From Vibrio caribbeanicus ATCC BAA-2122 (GTDB taxonomy: Bacteria; Pseudomonadota; Gammaproteobacteria; Enterobacterales; Vibrionaceae), in contig NZ_AEIU01000069.1 of assembly GCF_000165125.1 (NCBI RefSeq), positions 124,001 to 188,000 of the forward strand: a DNA stretch of 64,000 bases, given 5' to 3'. A model generated the notes under the pieces. It ran no database searches, was not told the DNA's origin, and was given only the letters and a program-made list of their open reading frames with translations. Of this stretch, positions 28,330-38,423 are shown piece after piece. The number at the start of each line of letters is the position of its first letter. Position 1 is the stretch's first letter. The position numbers were made by a program, and so were the translations under genes.

Positions 28330-30702
28330 TTAGTTCTTAGTGACATTGCCCAGCTTTAGCCAAGTGTCGATCACTGTATCTGGATTGAGTGATACTGAGC
28401 TTATTCCCTGTTCCATAAGCCACTCTGCAAGGTCGTCGTGATCAGAAGGGCCTTGTCCACAAATGCCCACATACTTGCCTGCTTTTGTCGCCGCGTCGAT
28501 GGCCATTTTTAGCAGCGCTTTAACAGCAGGGTTTCTCTCATCGAAAAGATGAGCAACATCACCAGAATCACGGTCGAGTCCTAAGGCAAGTTGCGTCATA
28601 TCGTTTGAACCGATTGAGAACCCATCAAAGTATTTTAGGAACTCATCGGCAAGAACTGCATTCGATGGAAGCTCACACATCATAATCACTTTTAAGCCTT
28701 GATCGCCACGACGTAAACCAAACTTCGCTAGTAAGTCAATAACAGAGGCTGCCTCACTTGGTGTGCGTACGAATGGGATCATGACTTCCACATTTTTCAG
28801 CCCCATTTCGTTTCTTACGCGCTTGATTGCTTGCGTTTCTAATTCAAAGCAATCTTCAAATACAGGGGAGATGTATCTAGACGCTCCCCTGAAGCCAAGC
28901 ATTGGATTCTCTTCATGAGGTTCGTAGTCTTTACCACCGACAAGGTTACTGTATTCATTAGACTTGAAGTCTGACATGCGTACGATAACTCGTTTTGGCC
29001 AGAATGCTGCAGCAATGGTTGCGATGCCTTCGGTAAGCTTACTGACGTAAAAATCGATCGGATCATTGTACCCGCGAATACGCTGGCGTATTTCTTGTTT
29101 TAGTTCATCTGATTGATGCTCGAAGTTTAGGAGTGCTTTCGGGTGAATACCTATCATTTTATTGATGATGAATTCTAACCGAGCTAAGCCGACACCCTCA
29201 TTAGGGATTTGAGCAAAATCAAATGCGCGATCTGGATTGCCGACATTCATCATGACTTTTGTCGGTAATAATGGAAGTTCATCAACAGAAGAGCGCTTTA
29301 CCTCAAAATTAAGGTTACCATCATAAACATAGCCTGTTTCTCCCTCGGCACAAGAGATGGTAACTTGCGATCCATCTGTAAGGCTACTCGTGGCATTACC
29401 ACATCCTACAATTGCCGGAATACCAAGCTCTCTTGCGATAATCGCCGCATGACAAGTACGACCACCACGGTTTGTTACAATCGCGGAGGCTTTTTTCATA
29501 ACTGGTTCCCAATCCGGATCAGTCATGTCTGTAACAAGAACATCACCTTCTTGAACAAGAGACATTTGGTCGAGAGAGTCAACTAGTCTCACTGGTCCAG
29601 AGCCGATGCGCTGGCCGATTGCTCGACCTTCAACTAAAACGTCTGCTTTATTATTGAGCTCATATCTTTCGATAACATTTTTTTCGCTTTGTGAGCAAAC
29701 GGTTTCTGGTCGAGCTTGTACGATGTAAAGCTTTCCATCTATACCATCCTTCGCCCACTCAATATCCATTGGACGTTGATAATGCTGTTCAATAATGATG
29801 GCTTGCTTTGCTAGTTCAGCAATTTCATCGTTATTTAAAGAAAAGGTTTCACGCTCTTCTTCTGAGGTATCAATAATGCTTACCTGTTTACCGATCTCTT
29901 GGTTATCCGAGTAAATCATTTTGATTTGTTTTGAGCCGAATGTCTTCTTCACAATAGAAGGATGGCCGGCTTCAAGTAGTGGTTTATGTACATAAAATTC
30001 ATCTGGATTGACTGCACCTTGTACAACCATTTCACCTAGTCCCCAAGACGAGGTGATGAATACTACTTGATCAAAGCCTGATTCTGTATCGAGGGTAAAC
30101 ATGACTCCAGAAGAGGCTTTATCAGAGCGAACCATGCGCTGTATACCTGCTGAAAGGGAAATACCTCTATGATCGAAGCCCTGATGAACTCGATACGATA
30201 TAGCGCGGTCATTAAATAGTGATGCATAAACATGCTTAGTTGCTTCTAGGACCGCGTCGATTCCTTTTACGTTTAAGAAGGTTTCTTGCTGGCCCGCGAA
30301 AGAAGCGTCGGGAAGGTCTTCAGCGGTAGCAGAAGAACGTACAGCTACCGAAAGCTCCTCATTATCATCGATGAGTGTTTGGTAATTGCTTCTAATATCT
30401 TGTTCTAAATCTTGAGGGAATGGGGCCTCAAGAACCCATTGACGGATTTTTGCACCAGTTTTACGCAATGCGTCAACATCTTCGACATCTAATTCATCAA
30501 GTAATGCATGGATTCGGTCATCGAGTCCTTCAAAATCAAGAAACTGATTAAAGGCATAAGAGGTGGTAGCAAAACCATTGGGTACAGAAACCCCAGCATT
30601 TGATAGGTTAGAAACCATCTCACCAAGTGAAGCATTTTTTCCACCGACTTTATCGACGTCATCCATCGATAGGCCATTGAACCAGAGGGTATTTTTTTGC
30701 AT
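28330..30702 (-). CDS. ppsA: Phosphoenolpyruvate synthase
   Basis: The 790-residue protein has the full PpsA layout: N-terminal PEP/pyruvate-binding domain ([10 protein letters not shown] near the start), central mobile phosphohistidine domain and C-terminal PEP-utilising TIM barrel. The catalytic His is 418 in [15 protein letters not shown], and Thr416 matches the Thr that PpsR modifies. It makes PEP from pyruvate and ATP for gluconeogenesis. GGAG lies seven bases before the ATG at 30702; an upstream ATG at 30720 lacks this. It is divergent from ppsR. Confidence 0.95.
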   Translation of the reverse strand: MQKNTLWFNGLSMDDVDKVGGKNASLGEMVSNLSNAGVSVPNGFATTSYAFNQFLDFEGLDDRIHALLDELDVEDVDALRKTGAKIRQWVLEAPFPQDLEQDIRSNYQTLIDDNEELSVAVRSSATAEDLPDASFAGQQETFLNVKGIDAVLEATKHVYASLFNDRAISYRVHQGFDHRGISLSAGIQRMVRSDKASSGVMFTLDTESGFDQVVFITSSWGLGEMVVQGAVNPDEFYVHKPLLEAGHPSIVKKTFGSKQIKMIYSDNQEIGKQVSIIDTSEEERETFSLNNDEIAELAKQAIIIEQHYQRPMDIEWAKDGIDGKLYIVQARPETVCSQSEKNVIERYELNNKADVLVEGRAIGQRIGSGPVRLVDSLDQMSLVQEGDVLVTDMTDPDWEPVMKKASAIVTNRGGRTCHAAIIARELGIPAIVGCGNATSSLTDGSQVTISCAEGETGYVYDGNLNFEVKRSSVDELPLLPTKVMMNVGNPDRAFDFAQIPNEGVGLARLEFIINKMIGIHPKALLNFEHQSDELKQEIRQRIRGYNDPIDFYVSKLTEGIATIAAAFWPKRVIVRMSDFKSNEYSNLVGGKDYEPHEENPMLGFRGASRYISPVFEDCFELETQAIKRVRNEMGLKNVEVMIPFVRTPSEAASVIDLLAKFGLRRGDQGLKVIMMCELPSNAVLADEFLKYFDGFSIGSNDMTQLALGLDRDSGDVAHLFDERNPAVKALLKMAIDAATKAGKYVGICGQGPSDHDDLAEWLMEQGISSVSLNPDTVIDTWLKLGNVTKN

Positions 30703-30875
30703 GTCTTTCTCCAGAAACATTGCAGTTTTGTAGGGATTTGGGCAAACGATTACTTAAACCTTCAAAAATTTTTAACAAATTATCAAAGGTGTGGGGGCGG
30801 TAACAGCAACCCGAGTTTTATTATCGCTATTATGCCTGTTATCTTAATCAAAAGAATTTTAAATTTTAAAAAAAA

Positions 30876-31709
30876 ATGAAAATTGATATTCAAAGTCGTG
30901 ATGTGTTCTATGTTTCTGATGGCACCGCAATCACATGTGAAACAATTGGACATGTTGTTCTAGGGCAATTTCCTTTTAACGCCAATGAAAAAACGTTCCC
31001 TTTTGTTGAATCGAAGGAAAAACTCGAAGATTTGTTAAGAGAAATTGAGATCTCATTTATTAAAAATGGAGTAAAGCCGCTCGTTTTCTTCTCCATGGTC
31101 ATTACAGAGTTGAAAGAGGCACTCTTGCAGTCAAATTGTTATGGCTACGATATCCTTGGTAGCTTGGTACAGCAAGTAGAAACCGATATCCAAATCGCGC
31201 CAGTACCTCAATTGCAGCGCTCTCGCAGTGTAAGCAAAGACTCCGACACATATTTTGATCGTATTGCAGCGATTGAATATACCCTTGCTCATGACGATGG
31301 AGTGACCTTAAAAGGCTTGGAAAAGGCGGATATTATTTTGCTAGGTGTATCACGTAGCGGTAAAACACCGACTAGCTTATATATGGCGATGCAGTTCGGC
31401 TTGCGTGTTGTAAATTATCCTTTTATTGATGATGATCTATCGCGTCTGCGGCTATTACCCGAATTCGAGATTCATCGTCACAAGCTATTTGGCCTGACTA
31501 TCGATCCTCAGAGATTAACGGAAATCAGACAAAACCGTTTGGCAGGAAGTGATTACGCAAGTAATGAACAATGTTTGCACGAATTACAAACCGTTGAAGC
31601 TCTTTTTCGACGTGAAGCGATTCCCTATATCAATACTTCTTCGCTTTCAGTAGAAGAAATTTCAACTAGGGTACTTGAGAAAGCGGGTCTGAGACGAAGG
31701 TTGTTATAG
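30876..31709 (+). CDS. ppsR: PEP synthase regulatory protein (bifunctional kinase/pyrophosphorylase)
   Basis: The 277-residue protein has the DUF299 family P-loop [15 protein letters not shown] (about residues 151-165) and the opening [15 protein letters not shown]. The family inactivates PpsA by ADP-dependent phosphorylation of the Thr next to the catalytic His and reverses this with phosphate. The length equals that of E. coli PpsR. The divergent placement with ppsA supports the pairing. The region before the ATG is a run of A with no clear ribosome site. Confidence 0.93.
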   Translation: MKIDIQSRDVFYVSDGTAITCETIGHVVLGQFPFNANEKTFPFVESKEKLEDLLREIEISFIKNGVKPLVFFSMVITELKEALLQSNCYGYDILGSLVQQVETDIQIAPVPQLQRSRSVSKDSDTYFDRIAAIEYTLAHDDGVTLKGLEKADIILLGVSRSGKTPTSLYMAMQFGLRVVNYPFIDDDLSRLRLLPEFEIHRHKLFGLTIDPQRLTEIRQNRLAGSDYASNEQCLHELQTVEALFRREAIPYINTSSLSVEEISTRVLEKAGLRRRLL

Positions 31710-31726
31710 TTTGAGTAAAACTTTGG

Positions 31727-32509
31727 TTATTGTTCTGGGTAAACAACTGGGAACCCTAATGTGGGATGTGCATTGACTATCGATTTATAACCATAAACTT
31801 CTTCAATCATTTGGGGAGTTAATGCTTGCCAAGGAGAGCTATCACAGGTGATTTTTCCTTGATGTAAGACAATCAATCGATCTGCGTATTGCGCAGCGAG
31901 ATTAAGATCATGCAGCACAATGACCACTGCTGTGCTCGATTCTTTGGCTAAATTGCGTGCTATTTTGAGTGTGTTATGTTGATGGGCAAGGTCGAGAGCG
32001 GACGTAGGTTCGTCGAGCATGAGGATCTTTTTTTCCTGCGCGCTATCTAGCTGGACTAGTACTCTAGCGAGATGGACTCGCTGTTTCTCTCCTCCTGAAA
32101 GTGATGGGTAAAGTCGCTCGCTGAGGTGAACACAATCTGTCAACTGCATATATTTTTTTGCTAGTGATTGGGTTTTGTTTTTAGTAATCTTTAGAGGTAT
32201 TGCCCCCATTTCGACGACCTCTCGCGCAAGAAAAGGAAAGTTGAGTGTGCTGTGCTGAGGAAGCATAGCAATATGTCTTGCGAGCTTTTCAGGTTGCCAG
32301 CTATCTTTATGCTGTCCAAAGTAACAAATTTCGTTACTGTTTCTAATCTCTCCACATAACAACTTGAGTAATGTGCTTTTCCCTGCGCCATTGGGGCCCA
32401 ATAATGCGGTAACTTCGCCAGCCTTCATTTCTATATTCAGGTTGTCAAGTATCAACCTTTTTCCATAGTGATAAGACAGGGCGTTGACAGATAATACAGT
32501 ACCAGACAT
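31727..32509 (-). CDS. hutD: Hemin ABC transporter ATP-binding protein
   Basis: The 260-residue ATPase has Walker A GPNGAGKST, signature LSGGEKQRVHLARVL, Walker [13 protein letters not shown] and the His switch VIVLHDLNLAAQYADR. This pattern fits the HmuV/FecE group that powers heme import across the inner membrane. Its start overlaps the permease stop by one base. It is the last gene of hutBCD. Confidence 0.92.
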   Translation of the reverse strand: MSGTVLSVNALSYHYGKRLILDNLNIEMKAGEVTALLGPNGAGKSTLLKLLCGEIRNSNEICYFGQHKDSWQPEKLARHIAMLPQHSTLNFPFLAREVVEMGAIPLKITKNKTQSLAKKYMQLTDCVHLSERLYPSLSGGEKQRVHLARVLVQLDSAQEKKILMLDEPTSALDLAHQHNTLKIARNLAKESSTAVVIVLHDLNLAAQYADRLIVLHQGKITCDSSPWQALTPQMIEEVYGYKSIVNAHPTLGFPVVYPEQ

Positions 32510-33546
32510 TAGGTCATTCTTCCTTTCTGTTTGTAGAGTAAATATATGAAGAAAGGCGCCCCCATTAGAGCGGTAATAATGCCTACAGGCAGTTCGGCTG
32601 GGGCGACAACGATACGAGATAGCATATCAGCTAAGGTCAAAAGCAGGGCGCCAAGAAAAGCAGAAATAGGCAGTAACCTGCGGTGATCTGGGCCAAACAT
32701 CATTCTTCCTAAGTGTGGTATCACTAGTCCAATAAAGCCGATGACACCGGAAATGCTAACACTTATGCCAACACCAAAAGCAGTCATCAATATCAAGTAT
32801 CGCTTGAGTTTTTGGACAGGGATCCCCAAGTGACTGGCCTCTGCTTCACCGAGTAAAAGTGCATTTAAGCTCTCGGCATTATTAAGAAAATACCACAAGA
32901 GGAATATCAGAGTTATTGTGCATAGGCCGATACTTGGCCAATCTGCTGCAGCAAGAGAGCCCATAGACCACAAAGAGATATCCCGTAATTGCTGATCATC
33001 GGCAAAAAAGCTCAGTGAGTTTATGCCAGCTCCCGCTAACATTGTTATTGCAATGCCAGCCAAAAGCATAATACTCACCGATGTGCCGAACCTGCTGGTG
33101 CCTATTCTGTAGACAACCCAAGTTGTAAGAGCACCGCCCATAAACGCGAACATAGGTAGAGCGATGAGACTGGTCACTTGAGCAGAAACTAAGTTTAAGT
33201 TTGTGAAGGTAACAATGGCAAACCCAGCACCCAGCATCGCGCCCGCAGAAACGCCTATTATGCCGGGCTCGGCAAGTGGGTTTCTAAATAACCCCTGAGT
33301 GACGGTGCCACAAATTGCTAAAATAGCACCAATCAGCATGCACAAAAAGGTTCTTGGTAGACGTATTTGGTGAATAACAATATCGATATGTGGGGCAACG
33401 TTATTCCCATTTAGCAACAGACTATTAATACTATCAAAGGCGCTTATCTTCATCGGTCCAACAGTAATAGAGCTGATGCTAATAATGGCTAGAAGCAGGC
33501 AAAAAAAGCCAATAATCGAGCGAGTGGATAGATTGCGGAAAAACAT
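32509..33546 (-). CDS. hutC: Hemin ABC transporter permease
   Basis: The 345-residue FecCD-family permease has about ten membrane helices and the motifs RLPRTFLCMLIGAILAICGTV, GNPLAEPGIIGVSAGAMLG-like (here RNPLAEPGIIGVSAGAMLG) and GVIGFIGLVIPHLGRMMFG. It forms the inner membrane heme channel with HutD. It follows hutB by 7 bp. Confidence 0.92.
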   Translation of the reverse strand: MFFRNLSTRSIIGFFCLLLAIISISSITVGPMKISAFDSINSLLLNGNNVAPHIDIVIHQIRLPRTFLCMLIGAILAICGTVTQGLFRNPLAEPGIIGVSAGAMLGAGFAIVTFTNLNLVSAQVTSLIALPMFAFMGGALTTWVVYRIGTSRFGTSVSIMLLAGIAITMLAGAGINSLSFFADDQQLRDISLWSMGSLAAADWPSIGLCTITLIFLLWYFLNNAESLNALLLGEAEASHLGIPVQKLKRYLILMTAFGVGISVSISGVIGFIGLVIPHLGRMMFGPDHRRLLPISAFLGALLLTLADMLSRIVVAPAELPVGIITALMGAPFFIYLLYKQKGRMT

Positions 33547-33553
33547 CTTGTAC

Positions 33554-34390
33554 CTATTGAATTAACTTATTGATCCGAAATGCTTCCGACAGGCTTTTCA
33601 AACCAAGCCCGCCGACAAGTGCGTGCCCATCAATCACAATGAATTGTTTGTTTTTTCCGGCTGGTGTTGCTGCGAGTAATGGCATTTTTTTCAATACATA
33701 GTCCGCGCCACCCATTTCTTGGCTGCTGCGCCCACTGATTAAGATAATATCAGGTTGCATTTCTACCATTGCTTCAGTTGATATGGGTTTGTAGGATTCG
33801 ATACTTGCTGCTGCGGGGTTAATTCCTCCAGCCAACTCAATGATTGCATTTGGTGTTGTATTTGCTCCTGCCACATTCGCTGGCCTTCCTTGATGGATCA
33901 AAAGAAATAAAATCTTCTTTTTGGGTATTTGAGAATGACTTTGTTTGAGCTGGTTGATTTTGTCAGTGACTTGCTTCTTTAGTGGCTTAGCATTTTGGGT
34001 AGCATTGGTCAGCTTGGCAATTTGGTCGATGCGCTGTAGAAGTCCTTCTGCTGTGGGTTCAGTATTGACAACCTCGACCTTCATTCCCGCAGCTCTCAAT
34101 TGATTTAGTGCTGTGGCTGGGCCCATCTCATTTGAACCAATAAGTTGATCAGCATTTAGTGCAAGCATCCCCTCAGCAGAAAGCCTGCGGTGATAACCAA
34201 TTGATGGCAGTGCTCCAGGATTAGATATTTGACTGGTTTGGTCGATGGCAACTAACTTTTTTTCTTGCCCGAGAGCGACAATAAGTTCTGTGACCGAGCT
34301 CCCTGCACTTATTATGCCTTCATTCGCGGTACTAACGGGCATGTAGAAACCGAGCAGGAGAAAGGTGAGAGTGGTGAAAAATTTTTTCAT
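33554..34390 (-). CDS. hutB: Hemin-binding periplasmic protein
   Basis: The 278-residue protein has a signal peptide (cut near STANE) and a class III solute-binding fold with the HmuT-type segments IISAGSSVTELIVALGQ, GYHRRLSAEGMLALNAD and EMGPATALNQLRAAG. It carries heme from the outer membrane receptor to HutC. It is the first gene of the operon and faces the Fur-like palindrome at 34627-34657. Confidence 0.9.
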   Translation of the reverse strand: MKKFFTTLTFLLLGFYMPVSTANEGIISAGSSVTELIVALGQEKKLVAIDQTSQISNPGALPSIGYHRRLSAEGMLALNADQLIGSNEMGPATALNQLRAAGMKVEVVNTEPTAEGLLQRIDQIAKLTNATQNAKPLKKQVTDKINQLKQSHSQIPKKKILFLLIHQGRPANVAGANTTPNAIIELAGGINPAAASIESYKPISTEAMVEMQPDIILISGRSSQEMGGADYVLKKMPLLAATPAGKNKQFIVIDGHALVGGLGLKSLSEAFRINKLIQ

Positions 34391-34735
34391 ATTGATTTAC
34401 TTGACCATTGCGCTCAACTTACAAAATTTGAGCCATCTTGCTAAATCAACTTTGCTCGATTTAGCACTTTTCACTAGATTGTTAGGTAACGTAGGGAAAA
34501 TCGCATTTGAAACCTTTATCATCTGAAGAAAAAGTGGATCTGTTTTGAAAGCCAAATTCCCCACTGCTTTTGATGATATTGTTAGTAAATGACTCAGATT
34601 TCATCCTAGGGGTGATTATCCATCATAATGCAAATAATATCAATTATCATTTGCATTACCATCTTTGGGCATTTATGATCAACTTTATATTTTCTCTGGC
34701 GTATATATAGACAAACAACCTAGAATCGAGTTTTT
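34391..34735. other. Divergent hut promoter region
   Basis: The 345 bases between hutB and hutX hold no gene. In V. cholerae this position is occupied by tonB1-exbB1-exbD1 and hutW; none is present here. The Fur-like palindrome lies in its right third. Confidence 0.6.
34626..34658. promoter_or_regulatory. Fur box with long inverted repeat
   Basis: AATGCAAAT at 34627-34635 is exactly repeated in inverse as ATTTGCATT at 34649-34657, extended by one more T/A pair. The AT-rich centre (AATATCAATTATC) matches most of the Fur pattern TGATAAT-N-ATTATCA. The position between hutB and hutX fits iron control of both units. Confidence 0.75.
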
Positions 34736-35260
34736 ATGGAAACGATAAAACAACAGGTAGCTGATTTACTCGATCAGGAGCCGACACTTTTACCCGCTGA
34801 GATGGCGACTCGTCTCAATATTTCAGAGTACCAAGTTGTTTCATCACTGCCCAAGGCAATGGTTGCGATTCTCGACGGGGGTGCCGCTCTGACTATTTTT
34901 GAACGACTCGTTGGCTTTGGACCCGTCATGACAATCATGCACTCCTTTGGTTCTATTTTTGAAGTGAAGGCCCCATTTCCTAAGGGGAAGGTCGCCCATG
35001 GCTATTATAATCTGATGGGGAAAGAGGGAGAGTTGAATGGACACTTGAGCCTCGATAGAATTAAAAATATTGCCTTGGTAAGTAAGCCTTTTCGTGGGCG
35101 TGAAAGCCACTATATAGGATTTTTTTGTGAGTCGGGGAATAACATCTTTAAAGTATATTTGGGGCGTGATAAGAAACGAAACCTTATACCATCCCAAGTC
35201 GAATTGTTTAGAGAGTGGCAGCTTAAAGCTCAAACGAAACAGTTTGAAATGATAGATTAG
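34736..35260 (+). CDS. hutX: Heme utilisation carrier protein HutX
   Basis: The 174-residue cytoplasmic protein has the HutX/HuvX layout: an N-terminal helical part (LLDQEPTLLPAEMATRLNISEYQVV) and a heme-binding beta domain (about 50-165) with GPVMTIMHSFGSIFEVKAPFP. HutX binds imported heme and passes it to HutZ. It is followed by hutZ after 12 bp. The ribosome site before the ATG is weak. Confidence 0.9.
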   Translation: METIKQQVADLLDQEPTLLPAEMATRLNISEYQVVSSLPKAMVAILDGGAALTIFERLVGFGPVMTIMHSFGSIFEVKAPFPKGKVAHGYYNLMGKEGELNGHLSLDRIKNIALVSKPFRGRESHYIGFFCESGNNIFKVYLGRDKKRNLIPSQVELFREWQLKAQTKQFEMID

Positions 35261-35272
35261 GAGAGATAAATC

Positions 35273-35803
35273 GTGGATTCACAAGTCAAGCAAGAGCGTT
35301 TACAGGGAAGGTTGGAACCCGAGATTAAAGAATTTCGCCAACAACGGAATACTCTTCAGTTAGCAACGGTGGGTGCCGATGGTCGACCAAATGTTAGCTA
35401 TGCACCCTATGTGCAAAATCAGGAAGGCTATTTTATCTTGATTTCAGAAATCGCGCGACATGCTCAAAATCTCAAAATCAATCCGCATGTATCAATCATG
35501 ATGATTGAAGATGAATATGAATCTCAACAAATTTTTGCCCGTAAACGTCTTACTTTCGATGCCGTTGCAGTCGTAGTTGAAAGAGATTCTGAGCAATGGT
35601 CGCGAACCATTCAGCAGATGCAGGATCGTTTTGGAGAAGTTGTCGAGGGCTTGAGCCAGCTTCAAGACTTTATTTTGTTTAATCTAACTCCTGAACAGGG
35701 ATTATACGTGAAGGGTTTTGGTCAAGCTTATCAGGTCTCGGGCGATGACTTGGTGGATTTCTTACATTTAGAGAAAGGCCATACAAAGGTTTCCAATAAC
35801 TAG
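35273..35803 (+). CDS. hutZ: Heme utilisation protein HutZ
   Basis: The 176-residue protein matches remembered V. cholerae HutZ closely (KQERLQGRLEPEIKEFRQ, NVSYAPYVQNQEGYF, HVSIMMIEDE, ARKRLTFDA, GLYVKGFGQAYQVSGDDLVD). It has the split-barrel FMN-binding fold and the heme axial ligand His170 near the C-terminus. HutZ degrades heme to release iron in the cytoplasm. The start is GTG at 35273 after GGAGAG. It is convergent with the MocR gene, five bases apart. Confidence 0.93.
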   Translation: MDSQVKQERLQGRLEPEIKEFRQQRNTLQLATVGADGRPNVSYAPYVQNQEGYFILISEIARHAQNLKINPHVSIMMIEDEYESQQIFARKRLTFDAVAVVVERDSEQWSRTIQQMQDRFGEVVEGLSQLQDFILFNLTPEQGLYVKGFGQAYQVSGDDLVDFLHLEKGHTKVSNN

Positions 35804-35808
35804 CATTG

Positions 35809-37230
35809 TCAGTCGCGCAGCTGCGCGTCGATTAGCTCTACTAATTGATCTAGGCCGCTTTTCCAGTGCGAGTTTAACATGTAGTTTGAACAGGAAAACC
35901 TAAGGCAATGTTTATACTGTCCAGATGTTGCGAATAGATGGCCTGGCAAGATACTTATCCTTTGTTCTCTTGCCTGTTGATAGGCAGCCAAACCATCAAA
36001 AACTTTTGGTAATTCCAGCCATAGCAAAAACGAGCCTGTAGGAACTGTTAGCTGATAATTTTTATACAGATAATGACTTCTATCTAGGCGCTGGGTTAGC
36101 TCTTCATAAAATGTTTGCATTGCGTTTTGATAGTAGCGGTTCATTTTTTTCACGTGGCTTCGATACCGTCCACTTTTCAGGAAGTCAGCGACGGCTGATT
36201 GCATTAGGTTCGTACTTCCCATGGTGTCACAAAATAACTGTCTTTCAATCACTTCTTGATACCTACCAGCAATAACCCAACCAATCCTGAGTCGTGAGTC
36301 TAATACTTTAGATAGTGAGTTGATGTATATGACACGTTTGTTGCTATCTAACGCGTGTATTGGAGGTATCGGCTGATTGAAGCCAAGAGCACCAAAAACA
36401 TCATCTTCGATAATGGGTATATTGTTACTGACGCGGAGTAGTTCTATTCGTGCGTTAAGAGGCATCTGCGCACCTGTGGGGTTCATAAAATTGGGCGTGA
36501 CAAGAACAGCACTAACATCCCATTTGTTGATCGCATTGCTTACAGCACTAACATCAATACCTGTAACAGGGCTACTACTTATCTCGATAACCTTTAACCC
36601 TAATGACTCCATTAAGAGAAGGTTTCCAAAGTAACATGGTGACTCCACAATGACAGTATCCCCGGGCTTTGTCACCGCTCTTAATGCTAAGCTGATCCCT
36701 TGCTGTGCTCCATGAGTAACCGTAATTTCGTGTTGAGAAACGGTCAATCCAAGATCATTACTGAGATTCTTGAACTGATAAGTGAGTTCTTGATTACCTG
36801 GAGGAAGTTGATAATGGCTGTGGGAGTGTGTTTGGCGTCTACTGTGACGTCCAATTTCAGCGTAGAGACTATTGATTGCAGGTGTCGATATGTTTGGGTG
36901 TGCAGTACCTAAATTTAAACGTTCTTCGGGTGATGGTTTAGCAAGTACGTCTTTACACATAGAGAGCAAGCTGATAGAACGAGGTATCGAGTTATTGCTT
37001 GGCTTCATTTTTTGGTAGACAACACGGTAGCCTGAACGTGCGTTGGCAGTGATAATACCTCGTGCTTCTAACGTGTGATAAGCCCTTATGATTGTATTTT
37101 TACTTACACCTAACTGCTGACTTAGTTGACGAATAGAAGGCAGCTTCTCGTCATGTTGCCATACCCGCGAATCGATTCCTTGCCTTATATAATCGATGAC
37201 TTTTGTATATTTACATTGTTGTTCCGCCAA
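35809..37230 (-). CDS. MocR/GntR-family regulator with aminotransferase domain
   Basis: The 473-residue protein has a GntR winged-helix domain (about 8-75: IRQGIDSRVWQHDEKLPSIRQLSQQLGVSKNTI) fused to a fold-type I aminotransferase domain (about 100-470). The PLP lysine is in YINSLSKVLDSRLRIGW. MocR proteins sense an amino compound or PLP. The start is a TTG at 37230 with AGGGG upstream. It is divergent from an EamA exporter, the usual pairing for this type, with three direct repeats in the shared promoter, one of which touches its own ribosome site. Confidence 0.92.
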   Translation of the reverse strand: MAEQQCKYTKVIDYIRQGIDSRVWQHDEKLPSIRQLSQQLGVSKNTIIRAYHTLEARGIITANARSGYRVVYQKMKPSNNSIPRSISLLSMCKDVLAKPSPEERLNLGTAHPNISTPAINSLYAEIGRHSRRQTHSHSHYQLPPGNQELTYQFKNLSNDLGLTVSQHEITVTHGAQQGISLALRAVTKPGDTVIVESPCYFGNLLLMESLGLKVIEISSSPVTGIDVSAVSNAINKWDVSAVLVTPNFMNPTGAQMPLNARIELLRVSNNIPIIEDDVFGALGFNQPIPPIHALDSNKRVIYINSLSKVLDSRLRIGWVIAGRYQEVIERQLFCDTMGSTNLMQSAVADFLKSGRYRSHVKKMNRYYQNAMQTFYEELTQRLDRSHYLYKNYQLTVPTGSFLLWLELPKVFDGLAAYQQAREQRISILPGHLFATSGQYKHCLRFSCSNYMLNSHWKSGLDQLVELIDAQLRD

Positions 37231-37281
37231 TCTGTACCCCTAAAAACATCTATTTCTGTATCTTAACTGATTTTCTGTACC
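37231..37281. promoter_or_regulatory. Three direct repeats TCTGTAYC, candidate MocR operator
   Basis: TCTGTACC at 37231-37238, TCTGTATC at 37255-37262 and TCTGTACC at 37274-37281 lie in the same orientation between the divergent MocR and EamA starts. MocR regulators such as GabR are known to bind direct repeats. The first copy abuts the regulator start codon, which fits autoregulation. Confidence 0.55.
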
Positions 37282-37323
37282 TATTAGAGTACGGCTTAAC
37301 AGAAAAATTTCTAGGGAAAAACT

Positions 37324-38241
37324 ATGGCAATTCGCATTATACCATTCATTTTTGTTCTGTTATGGGCCTCGGGCTTTATAGGAGCCAGATTTGGTCTTGC
37401 ATACGCCGAACCTGCCACTCTGCTTCTTATCAGAATGGTCGCGACTACATTGGTATTTACACTTTGTCTTCTACTTGTTCAGCGTAACACACCGGATGTA
37501 AAACAGATTTTGCATTCTTGTGTTGTTGGTATATTGATTCATGGGTGTTATCTGGGTGGGACGTTCATGGCAATATCAATGAATATGCCAGCGGGTTTGG
37601 CTTCCTTATTAGTTGGGCTTCAGCCTATTCTCACGGCATTGGTATTAGTTGGCTGTAACAAGAAAAAATTACAACCTACTCAATGGGTCGGGCTTTTAAT
37701 TGGTTTAGTGGGGATCGCATTTGTACTCAGTGGAGATTTAGCCTGGGGCTCTAGTGGCTCTAAGTTAATTGCGGTAGCCATGAGCCTTGTAGCCTTGTGT
37801 GGAATTACATTCGGCACGCTTTATCAAAAGCATTTTTGTCAAGGTACCGATATTTTGTGGAGCACTTTGATTCAGTATATTGCTGCGAGTGTTTTTTTTG
37901 CCCCGTACGCTCTGCTCTTTGAAACTATGTCAGTTCAATGGGATGTTAAACTATTGATGGTATTAGCATGGTTAGTCTTTGGCCTGTCATGCTGTGCCGT
38001 GTTGCTTTTGCTATATATGGTTAAGCATGGTGCTGCTGAAAGCGTTGCTTCCATTTTCTATCTTGTTCCTCCAGTTACCGCAATTCAAGCTTGGATCTTA
38101 TTCGATGAACATCTTGATTGGTCTGCTGTATTTGGATTTATTTTGGCGGCTCTCGCTATTTGCTTGGTTACTTTAACCAAGCCATCTCAAAATGCTGGGC
38201 TTAGCGTGAATGAATTGCCTTCAGACAAGACAACGGTTTGA
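37324..38241 (+). CDS. EamA/DMT-family transporter divergent from MocR
   Basis: The 305-residue protein has ten membrane helices in two EamA repeats, with the first-half motif LLWASGFIGARFGLAYAEPATLLLIRM. AGGGA precedes the ATG. Divergent placement with a MocR regulator suggests export of the compound that the regulator senses, perhaps an amino acid; that is inference. Confidence 0.88.
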   Translation: MAIRIIPFIFVLLWASGFIGARFGLAYAEPATLLLIRMVATTLVFTLCLLLVQRNTPDVKQILHSCVVGILIHGCYLGGTFMAISMNMPAGLASLLVGLQPILTALVLVGCNKKKLQPTQWVGLLIGLVGIAFVLSGDLAWGSSGSKLIAVAMSLVALCGITFGTLYQKHFCQGTDILWSTLIQYIAASVFFAPYALLFETMSVQWDVKLLMVLAWLVFGLSCCAVLLLLYMVKHGAAESVASIFYLVPPVTAIQAWILFDEHLDWSAVFGFILAALAICLVTLTKPSQNAGLSVNELPSDKTTV

Positions 38242-38423
38242 AGATTTAGTCATCTAAATTAAGCTAAATCGTATACTTACGGATGAGCCGTAATAAACTT
38301 GGCTTTTATAACCTATCACTGGCCTATTTCTATCTTTATTAGAAGCAATAATTCTGTATTTATACGACTTACTTATATAAGTTAAAAACTCAATATGGCG
38401 CAGATAAACTGCGTCTTGAAAAA

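Noticed and set aside
34844-35233. 129-residue minus-strand reading frame
   Set aside because: It is antisense to hutX, which is a clear family match; no ribosome site or domain is seen.
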